DNA of 64,000 bases from Halomonas sp. 'Soap Lake #6'. Its GTDB lineage: Bacteria; Pseudomonadota; Gammaproteobacteria; Pseudomonadales; Halomonadaceae. How positions within the stretch are numbered: position 1 is the first letter of the stretch; each line of letters begins with the position of its first letter. The stretch lies in assembly GCF_003031405.1 (NCBI RefSeq), contig NZ_CP020469.1:1612001-1676000 (forward strand), read 5' to 3'. A program made the translations under genes and the position numbers. The notes under the pieces were generated by a model that was not told where the DNA came from, searched no databases, and worked only from the letters and a program-made list of their open reading frames with translations. Positions 17,978 to 26,662 of the stretch are shown here, in pieces.

Positions 17978-19231
17978 ATGGCTACCGATTCACCCCGCGA
18001 CCCGCAAGACGTTGGCTATACACTGCCAACGATTTTGGCAGTTGCAGTGCACGCGTTAGTTGTGGTGTTTAGCCTGATAAGTTTGCCAACGTCTACTGCT
18101 GAGCCTGACTCCTCATCTATTGTTCAAGCGACGTTAGTTGGCACAGAGACATTCACGGATCAGGCGCAGCAAGTCACTGAACAACAGGCGGCAATGAATG
18201 GGGCTGCTGAGCCAGAGGTTGCTGACCAGACACCGGAACCAGAGCCTCCCACTACTGATGATACCTCTCAGCAGGAAGAGGCCCAGCAACAAGCTGCTGA
18301 GGAGGCAGCCCAGCGCGAGGCTCAGCAAGTAGAGGAGCAGCGTGCTCTAGAGGAGGCGCAGGCTCGGGCGGAGGAAGAGGCTCAGCGGCGGGCAGAAGAA
18401 GCACAGCGTTTAGCTGAGGAGCAGGCGACTGAGGCGCAAGCTCGCGAGGAGGAAGCCCAGCGCCAGCGTGAGGCCGAAGAGCAGCGCGCTCGTGAAGAGG
18501 CAGAAGCCCAACGTCAGCGTGAGGCCGAAGAGCAGCGCGCTCGTGAAGAGGCAGAAGCCCAACGCCAGCGTGAGGCCGAAGAGCAGCGCGCTCGTGAAGA
18601 GGCAGAAGCCCAGCGCCAGCGTGAGGCCGAAGAGCAGCGTGCCCGTGAAGCAGAAGCCCAGCGTCAGCGTGAGGCCGAAGAGCAACGTGCCCGTGAGGCG
18701 GAAGCCCAGCGTCAGCGTGAAGCTGAAGAGCAACGTGCCCGTGAGGCGGAAGCTCAGCGCCAACGTGAAGCCGAAGAGCAACGTGCCCGTGAAGCAGAAG
18801 CCCAGCGCCAGCGTGAAGCCGAGGCCCAACGTGCTCGTGAAGCTGAAGAGCGCCGTGCAGCGGAAGCTGCTGAAGCCGCTATGCAGCGTCAACTCGCGGG
18901 AGAAGCGGAGGCCGCCGCTAACGCTCAGCAGGCGCAGCAGGCTGCTAATAGCTTTATCAATATTGTCCGGCGTGCAGTAGAGCAGGCCTGGATAATGCCA
19001 CCAGGTGCAAGTAATTCGATGAGTGCTACGATTCAAGTAAGGCTAGGGCCGTCAGGTGAATTGTTGGCAACGTCTATTGTTACTTCAAGTGGCGATGGCA
19101 CTTTTGATCGGTCTGCTATGCAGGCTGTGGAACAAGCTGCACCCTTTGGCGAGTTGCGTGATCTACCCGCCGAACAGCAGCGTAACTTACGTCAATTTAA
19201 TCTGCGATTTACCCCGGGGGATGTTCGCTGA
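17978..19231 (+). CDS. tolA: Tol-Pal bridging protein TolA
   Basis: The 417-residue protein spans the periplasm to link the TolQR motor to TolB/Pal. Domain I is a short cytoplasmic stretch and one helix ([20 protein letters not shown], about residues 14-33). Domain II (about 70-310) is a long Glu/Arg/Gln/Ala-rich coiled coil built partly from near-identical DNA repeats. Domain III (about 325-417, [17 protein letters not shown] onward) is the TonB-like C-terminal domain that meets TolB and Pal. The start at 17978 follows the tolR stop; a longer frame from 17918 overlaps tolR and is not supported. Its stop overlaps the tolB ATG by one base. Confidence 0.95.
   Translation: MATDSPRDPQDVGYTLPTILAVAVHALVVVFSLISLPTSTAEPDSSSIVQATLVGTETFTDQAQQVTEQQAAMNGAAEPEVADQTPEPEPPTTDDTSQQEEAQQQAAEEAAQREAQQVEEQRALEEAQARAEEEAQRRAEEAQRLAEEQATEAQAREEEAQRQREAEEQRAREEAEAQRQREAEEQRAREEAEAQRQREAEEQRAREEAEAQRQREAEEQRAREAEAQRQREAEEQRAREAEAQRQREAEEQRAREAEAQRQREAEEQRAREAEAQRQREAEAQRAREAEERRAAEAAEAAMQRQLAGEAEAAANAQQAQQAANSFINIVRRAVEQAWIMPPGASNSMSATIQVRLGPSGELLATSIVTSSGDGTFDRSAMQAVEQAAPFGELRDLPAEQQRNLRQFNLRFTPGDVR
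18452..18844 (+). repeat. In-frame 51/48-bp tandem repeats in tolA domain II
   Basis: Eight units begin with GAAGCCCA-like sequence at 18452, 18503, 18554, 18605, 18653, 18701, 18749 and 18797. The first three intervals are 51 bases (17 residues, [17 protein letters not shown]) and the next four are 48 bases (16 residues, one Glu shorter). Copies differ mainly at third codon positions, so the array is partly held by selection on the protein. Confidence 0.95.
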
Positions 19232-20517
19232 TGCAAACCTTGAACAAAGTATGGCTGTTTTGCGTATTGCTGTTTGTCAGCAGTATGGCCAGCGCAAACC
19301 TGACGATTGAAATAACGCGAGGGAGTGATCAGGCCCTCCCAATTGGTATTGTGCCTTTCGCTGGTGGCGACAACATGCCAGAAGACATTGCACAAATAAT
19401 CCAAGACAACCTTGAGCGTAGTGGGTACTTTGCACCTCTTGAACGTAGCGCTATGTTTGACCGCCCAAGCCAAGCTGGTGATGTAGAGTTTGGGACTTGG
19501 CGCTCGCTAGATGTACGTTACCTAGTGGTAGGGCGTGCCCAGCAGACAGATAGTGGCTACCAACTTCAGTTTGACCTCATGGATATTAGCGGCCAGCGCC
19601 GCATGATCGGCGAAACAGTGACTGCCAACGCAAATGATCTGCGTGGCGCGGCACACTACATTAGCGATCAGATTTTTGAGGCTATAACTGATATCCGGGG
19701 TGCTTTCTCAACGCGTATTGCCTATGTAACGGCTCAAGGTGTGGGGGACAATATGCAGTTTGGCCTCTACGTGGCCGATGCTGATGGCCGTAATAGCCAG
19801 CAAGTCCTCACTTCTGATCAGCCAGTAATGTCCCCAGCGTGGTCCCCTGACGGCCGTAAGCTAGCTTACGTTTCTTTTGAGACAGAGCGGCCTGCTATCT
19901 ATATTCAGGATGTTGCAACAGGACAGCGGGTGCAGGCAACGTCGTTTGATGGCATTAATGGGGCGCCAACTTGGTCGCCTGATGGTCGCCGTATTGCTAT
20001 GTCGCTTTCCAAAGATGGACAGCCGGAAATTTATATTCTCGATGTTGCCAATCGCTCTGTAGAGCGCATTACACAAAGCAATAGTATTGATACTGAGCCA
20101 GCTTGGTCTCCCGATGGCCGTAGTATTATTTTCACCTCTGATCGTAGTGGTGGCCCGCAAATTTATCGCCATATATTGGGCAGTGGTGAAGCAAATCGCG
20201 TTACATTTACGGGGAATTACAATGCTCGCGCACGTTTCTCCCCCGACGGTGAGCAGATCTTTTTAATTCACCGGTCAAGCCGTGGCTATCAAGTTGCACG
20301 CCAGGACCTCGATGGCGGTCGCTTAGTCGTACTAAGTGAATCGACAAGAGATGAATCTCCTAGTGTTGCTCCGAACGGTACCATGGTAATCTTCGCTACC
20401 CAACAGGGTGGCAATGGGGTTTTGAGTGCAGTGTCGGCAGATGGCCGCTCTTCATTCAGATTACCCGCAGCACAGGGTGATATCCGCGATCCCGCGTGGT
20501 CACCTTTCCTAAATTGA
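19231..20517 (+). CDS. tolB: Tol-Pal system beta-propeller protein TolB
   Basis: The 428-residue periplasmic protein has a signal peptide ending near ASA (about residue 22), an N-terminal alpha/beta domain, and a six-bladed beta-propeller with the WD40-like PD40 repeats [40 protein letters not shown] and [11 protein letters not shown] (about residues 205-345). It shuttles between Pal and TolA to recycle Pal to division sites. The ATG overlaps the tolA stop (TGATG). Confidence 0.97.
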   Translation: MQTLNKVWLFCVLLFVSSMASANLTIEITRGSDQALPIGIVPFAGGDNMPEDIAQIIQDNLERSGYFAPLERSAMFDRPSQAGDVEFGTWRSLDVRYLVVGRAQQTDSGYQLQFDLMDISGQRRMIGETVTANANDLRGAAHYISDQIFEAITDIRGAFSTRIAYVTAQGVGDNMQFGLYVADADGRNSQQVLTSDQPVMSPAWSPDGRKLAYVSFETERPAIYIQDVATGQRVQATSFDGINGAPTWSPDGRRIAMSLSKDGQPEIYILDVANRSVERITQSNSIDTEPAWSPDGRSIIFTSDRSGGPQIYRHILGSGEANRVTFTGNYNARARFSPDGEQIFLIHRSSRGYQVARQDLDGGRLVVLSESTRDESPSVAPNGTMVIFATQQGGNGVLSAVSADGRSSFRLPAAQGDIRDPAWSPFLN

Positions 20518-20562
20518 TGAAGAACCGCATTAGTTTTCTGTTTTCAGGCAAGGAGTCTGATT

Positions 20563-21105
20563 ATGCAACTTAAACCGTTGGCTCGCTCATTGGCAGTGGC
20601 GTTATCTATCGTAGTTATCGCTGGCTGTTCCAGCACCGGCGGAACCCAGGATGGTGACTCGTACGGCGGCCAAGATGGCAGCGGCGTGGGTTCTACCACG
20701 GGCGTTGGCACTGGTGGTCAATATGGCTCCACGTCAGGTGCTGGTGCAGGTGCTGGTCAGCAAGCTGATTCACGCATTCCTGAAGTGCGTACCATCCACT
20801 TTGACTTCGATCGCGATACTATTAAAAGCGAATATGAGTCGGTTGTAATGGCCCATGCGCGCTATCTGCGTGCTAACCCCAATGCTCGCGTTGTATTGCA
20901 TGGCCACACCGATGAGCGTGGCACGCGTGAATACAACATGGCACTGGGTGAGCGTCGTGCAGGAGCTGTCCAGCGCTTCCTAAATGTTCAAGGTGTTTCC
21001 CCGTCGCAAATGAGCGTTGTAAGCTACGGCGAAGAACGCCCTGCGGTAAGAGGCCAAACTGAAAGCGCGTACTCGCAAAATCGTCGCGTTGTATTCAACT
21101 ATTGA
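20563..21105 (+). CDS. pal: Peptidoglycan-associated lipoprotein Pal
   Basis: The 180-residue outer-membrane lipoprotein has a lipobox (VVIAGC, cysteine about residue 22), a Gly/Ser/Thr-rich linker to about residue 70, and an OmpA-like peptidoglycan-binding domain with FDFDRDTIKSEY and HGHTDERGTREYNMALGERR (about 115-134), which bind diaminopimelate. It closes the Tol-Pal bridge. AAGGAG precedes the ATG. The glycine-rich linker is longer than in Escherichia coli Pal. Confidence 0.97.
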   Translation: MQLKPLARSLAVALSIVVIAGCSSTGGTQDGDSYGGQDGSGVGSTTGVGTGGQYGSTSGAGAGAGQQADSRIPEVRTIHFDFDRDTIKSEYESVVMAHARYLRANPNARVVLHGHTDERGTREYNMALGERRAGAVQRFLNVQGVSPSQMSVVSYGEERPAVRGQTESAYSQNRRVVFNY

Positions 21106-21154
21106 TGGCGTTGGCGTGCTCACGGCACGCCAATAGCATATCTACGGAGTCATC

Positions 21155-21949
21155 ATGAATCACAGTCTCAAACGCTATTTTGAGAGGCTGTGCGGTGCGG
21201 GAGCCATTGTGCTCCCGCTGTCCGTATTGCCCTTGAGTGCTGTTGCTCAGCAGCCGCTTGTTCAAGATCTTTCGTCGGGTTCTTCCAGCGGTTTTTATCA
21301 ACAGACGCAACGCCTGGAAGCTTCTGGTGGAAACTTGGTGATTTTCAACCAGGTTCAAGAGCACCAGCAGGAGATCCAACAACTTCGTGGCCAGATTGAA
21401 GAGTTGCGCCACCAGTTGGAGCAGTTGCGCCGCCAGACTCAGCAGCAGTATTTAGATATAGAAGACCGCTTAATGAGTAGTGGCCACAGCCAGATTGAGC
21501 AGTCTACACCGCAAGTAGAACCAGAAGCGGCGGAGCAAGTGGTTAATGCACCCTCTGCGCGCAACGCGAGTGAAGATGCGCAAGCAGACTACCAGGCCGC
21601 ATTTGCTCATGTTCAAGCACGCCGTTTTGGGGACGCTATTGCTGCATTTGAAGCATTTGTTGCCGACCACCCTGAAAGCAGCCTGACCGCCAATGGCCAT
21701 TATTGGCTAGGTGAGCTTTATGCTGCAGAGGGTGAGCTGAGTGCAGCAGATGATGCATTCAGTCGTGTAATCGATCAGTACAGTAGTAGTAGCAAAGTAC
21801 CGGATGCGCTCTATAAGCTGGGGCTTGTTAAGGCTCGCAAAGGCGAGGCGGAACGTAGCCGCGAGCTGCTTGAGCAAGTTCGTGATGATTACCCCCAGAG
21901 CAGCGCAGCTGGGCTTGCAAACGATTTTTTACGTCAATCAGCCGGATAA
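21155..21949 (+). CDS. cpoB: Tol-Pal-associated periplasmic protein CpoB (YbgF)
   Basis: The 264-residue protein has a signal peptide (cleavage near AVA, about residue 31), a Gln/Glu/Leu-rich coiled coil that trimerises (about 65-110, with QLRGQIEELRHQLEQLRRQ), and TPR-type repeats at the C-terminus (about 140-262, HYWLGELYAAEGELSAADDA and ALYKLGLVKARKGEAER). In Escherichia coli CpoB coordinates peptidoglycan synthesis by PBP1B with Tol-driven outer-membrane constriction. Its place right after pal is the standard arrangement. Confidence 0.95.
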   Translation: MNHSLKRYFERLCGAGAIVLPLSVLPLSAVAQQPLVQDLSSGSSSGFYQQTQRLEASGGNLVIFNQVQEHQQEIQQLRGQIEELRHQLEQLRRQTQQQYLDIEDRLMSSGHSQIEQSTPQVEPEAAEQVVNAPSARNASEDAQADYQAAFAHVQARRFGDAIAAFEAFVADHPESSLTANGHYWLGELYAAEGELSAADDAFSRVIDQYSSSSKVPDALYKLGLVKARKGEAERSRELLEQVRDDYPQSSAAGLANDFLRQSAG

Positions 21950-21981
21950 TACCGTTTTAATTAACGCTTCAAGGAAACCTC

Positions 21982-22743
21982 ATGAGCTGCAAAATCGACT
22001 ATCAACCAACGGCCAATCTTTTAGAAAATCGCGTCGTGTTGGTAACCGGTGCGGGTGATGGTATAGGCCGTGCTGCGGCGCTGAGCTACGCCCAACATGG
22101 GGCAACCGTTATTCTATTGGGGCGCACCATTTCAAAGCTTGAAAGCGTTTATGATGAGATTGAGGCGGCTGGAGGACCACAGCCTGCCATCTTTCCGCTC
22201 AATTTTGAGGGCGCAACTCTCAAAGACTTTCATGATATGGCTGAAACGCTGGACAGAGAGTTTGGTCGCTTAGACGGGCTGCTGCATAACGCTGGTTTGT
22301 TGGGCAGAATTACGCCTTTCGAACAGTACAACCCAGAGCTGTGGGAGCAGGTAATGCAGGTCAATATCAATGGGCCTATTTGGATGACCCAGGCTTTGCT
22401 ACCTCTGCTTCAGCAATCTAAAGATGCATCGGTTATTTTCACGTCGTCAAGCGTTGGTCGTAAAGGCCGTGCATACTGGGGAGCATACTCAGTTTCTAAA
22501 TTTGCGACTGAAGGCTTTGCTGAAGTCTTAGCGGATGAGCTGGAGAATCAGGCTAATATTCGCATTAACACACTAAATCCAGGGGCAACGCGTACGCAAA
22601 TGCGGCGTTCAGCATTCCCTGGTGAAGATGCCACAACGCTGCGCACCCCCGATGAGATTATGCCAACTTATCTTTGGTTGATGGGGCCAGATAGCGCAGG
22701 GGTAAGTGGACAACGGATTGATGCCCAGCCGCCTCGCGTTTAA
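21982..22743 (+). CDS. yciK: Short-chain dehydrogenase, YciK family
   Basis: The 253-residue Rossmann protein has the SDR cofactor motif (VLVTGAGDGIGRAAALSYA, about residue 17), the NAG-type motif LLHNAGLLG (about 96), the catalytic Ser in FTSSSVGRKG (about 153) and the Tyr-Lys pair in GAYSVSKFA (about 169). YciK-type proteins are widespread in gammaproteobacteria; their substrate is unknown. It starts 32 bases after cpoB. In Pseudomonas this family member sits downstream of ubiG-mupP on the same strand; here it is convergent with them. The stop codon opens a 16-bp tandem repeat. Confidence 0.9.
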   Translation: MSCKIDYQPTANLLENRVVLVTGAGDGIGRAAALSYAQHGATVILLGRTISKLESVYDEIEAAGGPQPAIFPLNFEGATLKDFHDMAETLDREFGRLDGLLHNAGLLGRITPFEQYNPELWEQVMQVNINGPIWMTQALLPLLQQSKDASVIFTSSSVGRKGRAYWGAYSVSKFATEGFAEVLADELENQANIRINTLNPGATRTQMRRSAFPGEDATTLRTPDEIMPTYLWLMGPDSAGVSGQRIDAQPPRV

Positions 22744-22788
22744 CGTTGTACTAGATTAACGTTGCACTAGATTAACGTTGCACTAGAG
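22741..22788 (+). repeat. 16-bp tandem triplicate starting at the yciK stop codon
   Basis: Three 16-base copies (TAACGTTGYACTAGAK) occupy 22741-22756, 22757-22772 and 22773-22788. The first TAA is the yciK stop. Because 16 is not a multiple of three, the three copies place TAA in all three forward frames. Confidence 0.95.
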
Positions 22789-22818
22789 GCGGCGTGTCAC
22801 CTTGGATGCTCTAAGCGT

Positions 22819-23493
22819 TTATTGCTCAACTGAGCGGTGAAATGCGTTTAGAGCATCGACCAGATCTTCACAGGTCTCAAACCAAATATCAGCAGGCCAC
22901 TGCTGGTAGTTGTCTTCCTCGCTTATGTAGCCATAGCCAACTGCTACAGCCGTCATGCCCGCCGCTTTTGCTGCTTCCATATCACGTACATGATCACCTA
23001 CATACCAACAGGCTTGTGGGGGTACTCCAAGCCTGTGTGCAGCTTCCCAAAGTGGCTCAGGCGCTGGTTTCTTGACGCTAAGGTCATCGGCGCAGAGTAA
23101 TGCCCCCGGGTTTAGCGCTAACGCTTTAAGCAAAGGTAAGGTGTAACGGCGGGGTTTATTGGTAACAATGCCCCACAAGCGCGCATCCGAGTGCCAGCGG
23201 GCTAGCCAATGATCTAAGGGGGGGAATACTTGGCTGTGTACAGCTACTGCTTGCTCGTAGGCATCAAGCAGGTATTGCCTGGCGGTATCATGTGCTTGTG
23301 TTCCATGTTCCAGGCCAATGGCAAGCGTCACCAGTGCGCTACCGCCATTCGATACTTGTCCGCGAATCTGCTCAAACGGTAGAGGTTCAAGGCCATGATG
23401 TTGCCTTAAAACATTTGTTGCGTGAGCTAAATCTGGGGCGGTATCTACCAGTGTGCCATCTAGATCAAACAGTACGGCCTCTGGCATTGTCAT
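22819..23493 (-). CDS. mupP: N-acetylmuramic acid 6-phosphate phosphatase MupP (HAD family)
   Basis: The 224-residue HAD hydrolase has motif I FDLDGTLVDTAPDLAHA (about residue 9), motif II in IVTNKPRRYTLPLL (about 110), motif III lysine in DDLSVKKPAPEP (about 140) and motif IV YVGDHVRDMEAAKAAG (about 165). It resembles phosphoglycolate phosphatase (Gph), but position directly after ubiG matches Pseudomonas mupP, which dephosphorylates MurNAc-6-P in the cell-wall recycling route that bypasses de novo UDP-MurNAc synthesis. Its ATG shares one base with the ubiG stop, so the two are coupled. Gph activity remains an alternative. Confidence 0.85.
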   Translation of the reverse strand: MTMPEAVLFDLDGTLVDTAPDLAHATNVLRQHHGLEPLPFEQIRGQVSNGGSALVTLAIGLEHGTQAHDTARQYLLDAYEQAVAVHSQVFPPLDHWLARWHSDARLWGIVTNKPRRYTLPLLKALALNPGALLCADDLSVKKPAPEPLWEAAHRLGVPPQACWYVGDHVRDMEAAKAAGMTAVAVGYGYISEEDNYQQWPADIWFETCEDLVDALNAFHRSVEQ

Positions 23494-24236
23494 TATTGGC
23501 TCACCTTGCGGCAGTACATCATGTAGTTAACCGATACATCATGGGCGACTAGGCGATAGCGTCGAGTGAGTGGATTATAGGTAAGCCCTGTCTGCTCACG
23601 TACTTCAAGTCCGGATGCGCGTGCCCAACAGGCCATCTCTGATGGGCGAATAAATTTTGCGTAATCGTGTGTGCCACGGGGTAATAGCTTTAGCACATAC
23701 TCTGCGCCTAGAATCGCAAATGCATAGGATTTTGGGGTGCGATTTAGGGTAGAAAAGAACACATAACCACCAGGACGTACCAGTGTGCTGCAAGCACGTA
23801 TCACCGAGGATGGATCAGGTACGTGCTCTAACATTTCCATGCAGGTCACTACATCAAACTCGCCAGGCTGCTCGGCTGCCAATGCCTCAACACTAATATT
23901 TCGGTAATCGACCTCGACACCACTCGCTTCAGCGTGTAACCGGGCGACACCTAAAGGAGCTTCGCCAAGATCAACGCCGGTAACTATAGCTCCTCGGTGC
24001 GCCATCGATTCACTTAGTATGCCGCCTCCACAGCCGACATCAAGCACTCGCTTCCCTGCAAGGCCTGAGCGGGCATCAATAAAGTCTAGACGAAGCGGGT
24101 TAATTTCATGCAACGGTTTAAATTCGCTTTGTGGATCCCACCAGCGGCTGGCGAGTGCTTCAAATTTAGCAACTTCCGCTGCATCGACGTTGCCTTGGTA
24201 GCGGTGAGCAGTGCTATCCTGAGGTGTCGCTTGCAT
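23493..24236 (-). CDS. ubiG: Ubiquinone biosynthesis O-methyltransferase UbiG
   Basis: The 247-residue SAM-dependent methyltransferase carries out both O-methylations in ubiquinone synthesis. The N-terminal [22 protein letters not shown] (quoted in part: [16 protein letters not shown], about 38-53) is typical of UbiG, motif I is [16 protein letters not shown] (about 65) and motif post-I/II regions VDYRN and [16 protein letters not shown] (about 120-140) follow. A GGAG site lies upstream of the ATG. Operon with mupP. Confidence 0.95.
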   Translation of the reverse strand: MQATPQDSTAHRYQGNVDAAEVAKFEALASRWWDPQSEFKPLHEINPLRLDFIDARSGLAGKRVLDVGCGGGILSESMAHRGAIVTGVDLGEAPLGVARLHAEASGVEVDYRNISVEALAAEQPGEFDVVTCMEMLEHVPDPSSVIRACSTLVRPGGYVFFSTLNRTPKSYAFAILGAEYVLKLLPRGTHDYAKFIRPSEMACWARASGLEVREQTGLTYNPLTRRYRLVAHDVSVNYMMYCRKVSQ

Positions 24237-24454
24237 GTTTTAACTCCATAGGCTGAAAACATTTGGCTGAAAATTATTAGGCAGGATGTTGTCGTCTTCG
24301 CCGGTGGTTACGTCAAGAGGCAAGGTGGCATCCGGCCAAACGTTCAGTATTATGTCATTCTAACCACTCCTGGAGCGGAACGCATGAAAAGGAACTCAGC
24401 ATGACTCATAACGCCCTATTTTCCCTGCTAATACTTCATCGGGGAGCTTGATAG
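24237..24454 (+). other. Intergenic gap with two tiny reading frames before the UDP-sugar dehydrogenase-like gene
   Basis: This 218-base gap separates ubiG from the divergent UDP-sugar dehydrogenase-like gene. ATG 24384 opens a 6-codon frame (MKRNSA) and ATG 24401 opens a 16-codon frame (MTHNALFSLLILHRGA) that has AAGGAA at good distance and ends at 24451, four bases before the next gene's ATG. The second could be a leader peptide that couples translation to the next gene, or may be chance. Confidence 0.35.
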
Positions 24455-25750
24455 ATGCGTGTGTTACTCCATGGGAGCGAATTAAGTGCGGCCACAGCCG
24501 CAGCAGCACTGGCCTGGGTTGGTCATCAAGTTCATTGGTTACCTCATGAAGATGCCCAGTGGCATGTTTTATCAAAAGAAGACTGGTTGCGTCGTGAGCC
24601 AGACTTAATGACGCATATTGAACAGGCAGTGGCTAATGGCACGCTAAAGATCATCGGAACGCTTGAGCAGGCTCAGATCGTCCCAGATGTAGTGTGGCTA
24701 TCACTGTCACCTGGTCAACGTGAAGCAGCAAATAGGTTACTTAAACACCCGATGTTTGAATCACATCGTGGTGCAGTGCTCATCAATAACTCTACATTTC
24801 CTGTGGGTGAAACGGAGCGTCTTCATGCTGTCATGGGGCCTCAGCATAGTCGTGTTGCGTTACCTGATACCCTTGAAGAAGGGCGGGCCTGGGCATCATT
24901 TACACGCCCTGCGCGTTGGCTGCTAGGCTGCGATGACGCCATGGGCGAGCAGGTCGCGAGAGAGTTATTAAGGGCCTTCAACCGACGCAGTGAGGTGTTC
25001 CAGCGCATGCCGTGCCGTGCTGCTGAACTTACCAAGCTTGCCATTAATGGCATGTTGGCAACGCGCATAAGCTATATGAATGAAATAGCCGGTCTTGCAG
25101 ATACGTTGAGCGTAGATGTAGAGCATGTGCGCCAAGGTATGGGGGCAGATACCCGTATCGGATTTGAATATTTATATCCGGGGTGTGGTTTCGGTGGACC
25201 TAATTTTTCTCGTGATTTAATGCGGTTAGCCGATGTCCAGTCGGCAAGCGGTCGTTATTCAGCGTTGCTTGAGCAGGTAATGGATATTAATGAACAGAAA
25301 AAAGAGACGCTGTTTAGGAAATTGTGGTCATTTTTTGAAGGTGATTTAGCAGGTAAAACCATTGCGATTTGGGGGGCAGCGTTTAAGCCAGGTACCGCAC
25401 GTATAGACCATGCGCCTGTACTCACGTTACTAGAAGCTCTTTGGGCTCAAGGTGCCAATGTGAGGCTACACGACCCTGCGGCTATTCCTGCTTTACGCGC
25501 TGCGGTCGGTGATCGTGACGACTTGGTCACTTTTGAAGGTGACCCTTACCAAGCTTGTGAGGGGGCCGACGCATTAATGTTGGTAACCGAGTGGAAATCC
25601 TACTGGAACCCTGATTGGCATCGTTTGTTCTCTCTGCTGAGCGCTAAACTGGTGTTAGATGGTCGAAACATTTTCGACCCAGCCTTTGTGGCAAGCTGTG
25701 GTTTACGCTATAGAGGGATCGGGCGTCGTGCCGATCCGACGACTCTGTGA
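24455..25750 (+). CDS. UDP-glucose/GDP-mannose dehydrogenase-like protein lacking the catalytic cysteine
   Basis: The 431-residue protein aligns along its length with nucleotide-sugar 6-dehydrogenases: an N-terminal Rossmann region, a middle domain with the substrate loop PGCGFGGPNFSRDL (about residues 243-256), and a C-terminal domain with IAIWGAAFKPGTARIDHAP (about 305). The family active site normally reads GFGGSCFPKD, where the cysteine is the nucleophile; here Ser-Cys is Pro-Asn, so the nucleophile is Asn. The N-terminal dinucleotide loop also lacks the clean GxGxxG (HGSELSAATAAAA). It may be a non-oxidising paralogue. GGGGAG precedes the ATG. It heads a run with a coiled-coil membrane protein and tamAB. 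Confidence 0.8.
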   Translation: MRVLLHGSELSAATAAAALAWVGHQVHWLPHEDAQWHVLSKEDWLRREPDLMTHIEQAVANGTLKIIGTLEQAQIVPDVVWLSLSPGQREAANRLLKHPMFESHRGAVLINNSTFPVGETERLHAVMGPQHSRVALPDTLEEGRAWASFTRPARWLLGCDDAMGEQVARELLRAFNRRSEVFQRMPCRAAELTKLAINGMLATRISYMNEIAGLADTLSVDVEHVRQGMGADTRIGFEYLYPGCGFGGPNFSRDLMRLADVQSASGRYSALLEQVMDINEQKKETLFRKLWSFFEGDLAGKTIAIWGAAFKPGTARIDHAPVLTLLEALWAQGANVRLHDPAAIPALRAAVGDRDDLVTFEGDPYQACEGADALMLVTEWKSYWNPDWHRLFSLLSAKLVLDGRNIFDPAFVASCGLRYRGIGRRADPTTL

Positions 25751-25759
25751 GGAATAACC

Positions 25760-26593
25760 ATGTCCAATAGCACTTCATCCCAGCGCATTGTTCCTGATGT
25801 GGGTCAAAGCATAGCCACGCAACACTTGCGTCATCGCAAGGGGCCAAGGCTGTGGCCATTGTGGCTGGTAATGCTAGTGATCATCGCGGCACTGGGAGCG
25901 GCTACTGTCGGGCTCTGGTATGAGCGTGAGCGCTTATTGGATGAACTTCATCGCGTAAGTGGTGAGGTCTCTAATATCCACGCTAGGCTCGACTCAGGTG
26001 ACACGGATACACAGGATACGATAACCTTTGTACAGGCTCAGGTGGCGACGCTATTTCAAGAGCAAGAGCAACTGGCAATGGTGATTACGAACACCCGTGA
26101 AGAGCTTTATAGTCTCTTAACGGCTAATGAAGAGCTTGTGTCAAACGATGCCGTGATGACGCTTTCACAGTCAGTAGAGCAGCTCCGTGAGCAAGCCAAC
26201 TTTCGTGATAGACAACTAGCAGCCATCCGAACATCATTAGATGCTTTGGAGCAGGTGGGCACCTCAGGTCGACAAAATCTGGTCGAAGAAGTCTCTTACC
26301 TAACGCAAAATACAACGCAGCGAATAGAAGCACTTGAAAATCAACTGGAAAGTGAAAGCAATGAATTAGAAACGCAATTTTCCCGTTGGCGTGTGGAAGT
26401 TGATCAGCGGTTAAGTGAAGTTACCGCGAATTTAGATGAACTAAACTCAGTGGATATAACGGTAGTTAGCCAAGAATCGCTGGATGAAATTGAGCAGCAA
26501 TGGATGCAACGTATCAATACTTTGGAGAGCGATATACGCCAAGTTCGTCAAGCACAGCTAGCGTTTAGCGCGCAAATGGAAATGCTCCGGTAA
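25760..26593 (+). CDS. Unknown inner-membrane coiled-coil protein
   Basis: The 277-residue product is not recognised as a named family. It has a short basic cytoplasmic start, one helix (about residues 32-52, WPLWLVMLVIIAALGAATVG), and then about 220 residues that look almost wholly coiled-coil (many Glu/Gln/Leu heptads, for example LDELHRVSGEVSNIHARLD and TQRIEALENQLESESNELET). Topology with the basic side in the cytoplasm would place the coil in the periplasm. It starts 10 bases after the UDP-sugar dehydrogenase-like gene and about 70 bases before tamA, which suggests an envelope role by context only. Confidence 0.7.
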   Translation: MSNSTSSQRIVPDVGQSIATQHLRHRKGPRLWPLWLVMLVIIAALGAATVGLWYERERLLDELHRVSGEVSNIHARLDSGDTDTQDTITFVQAQVATLFQEQEQLAMVITNTREELYSLLTANEELVSNDAVMTLSQSVEQLREQANFRDRQLAAIRTSLDALEQVGTSGRQNLVEEVSYLTQNTTQRIEALENQLESESNELETQFSRWRVEVDQRLSEVTANLDELNSVDITVVSQESLDEIEQQWMQRINTLESDIRQVRQAQLAFSAQMEMLR

Positions 26594-26662
26594 GCAATAT
26601 TCGGCCGCCTTTAAAAATGTTATGAAGCCACCGAATCACGGATTTGGTTAGGGACAGACTGT

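Noticed and set aside
18452..18844. Regular repeats suggesting a CRISPR-like array
   Set aside because: Units are contiguous, in frame, and encode the TolA coiled coil; there are no spacers.
18410..19036. 208-codon open frame on the minus strand inside tolA
   Set aside because: It is the mirror of the repetitive tolA coding strand; the low-complexity Leu/Phe/Thr product and the strong tolA match make it a shadow.
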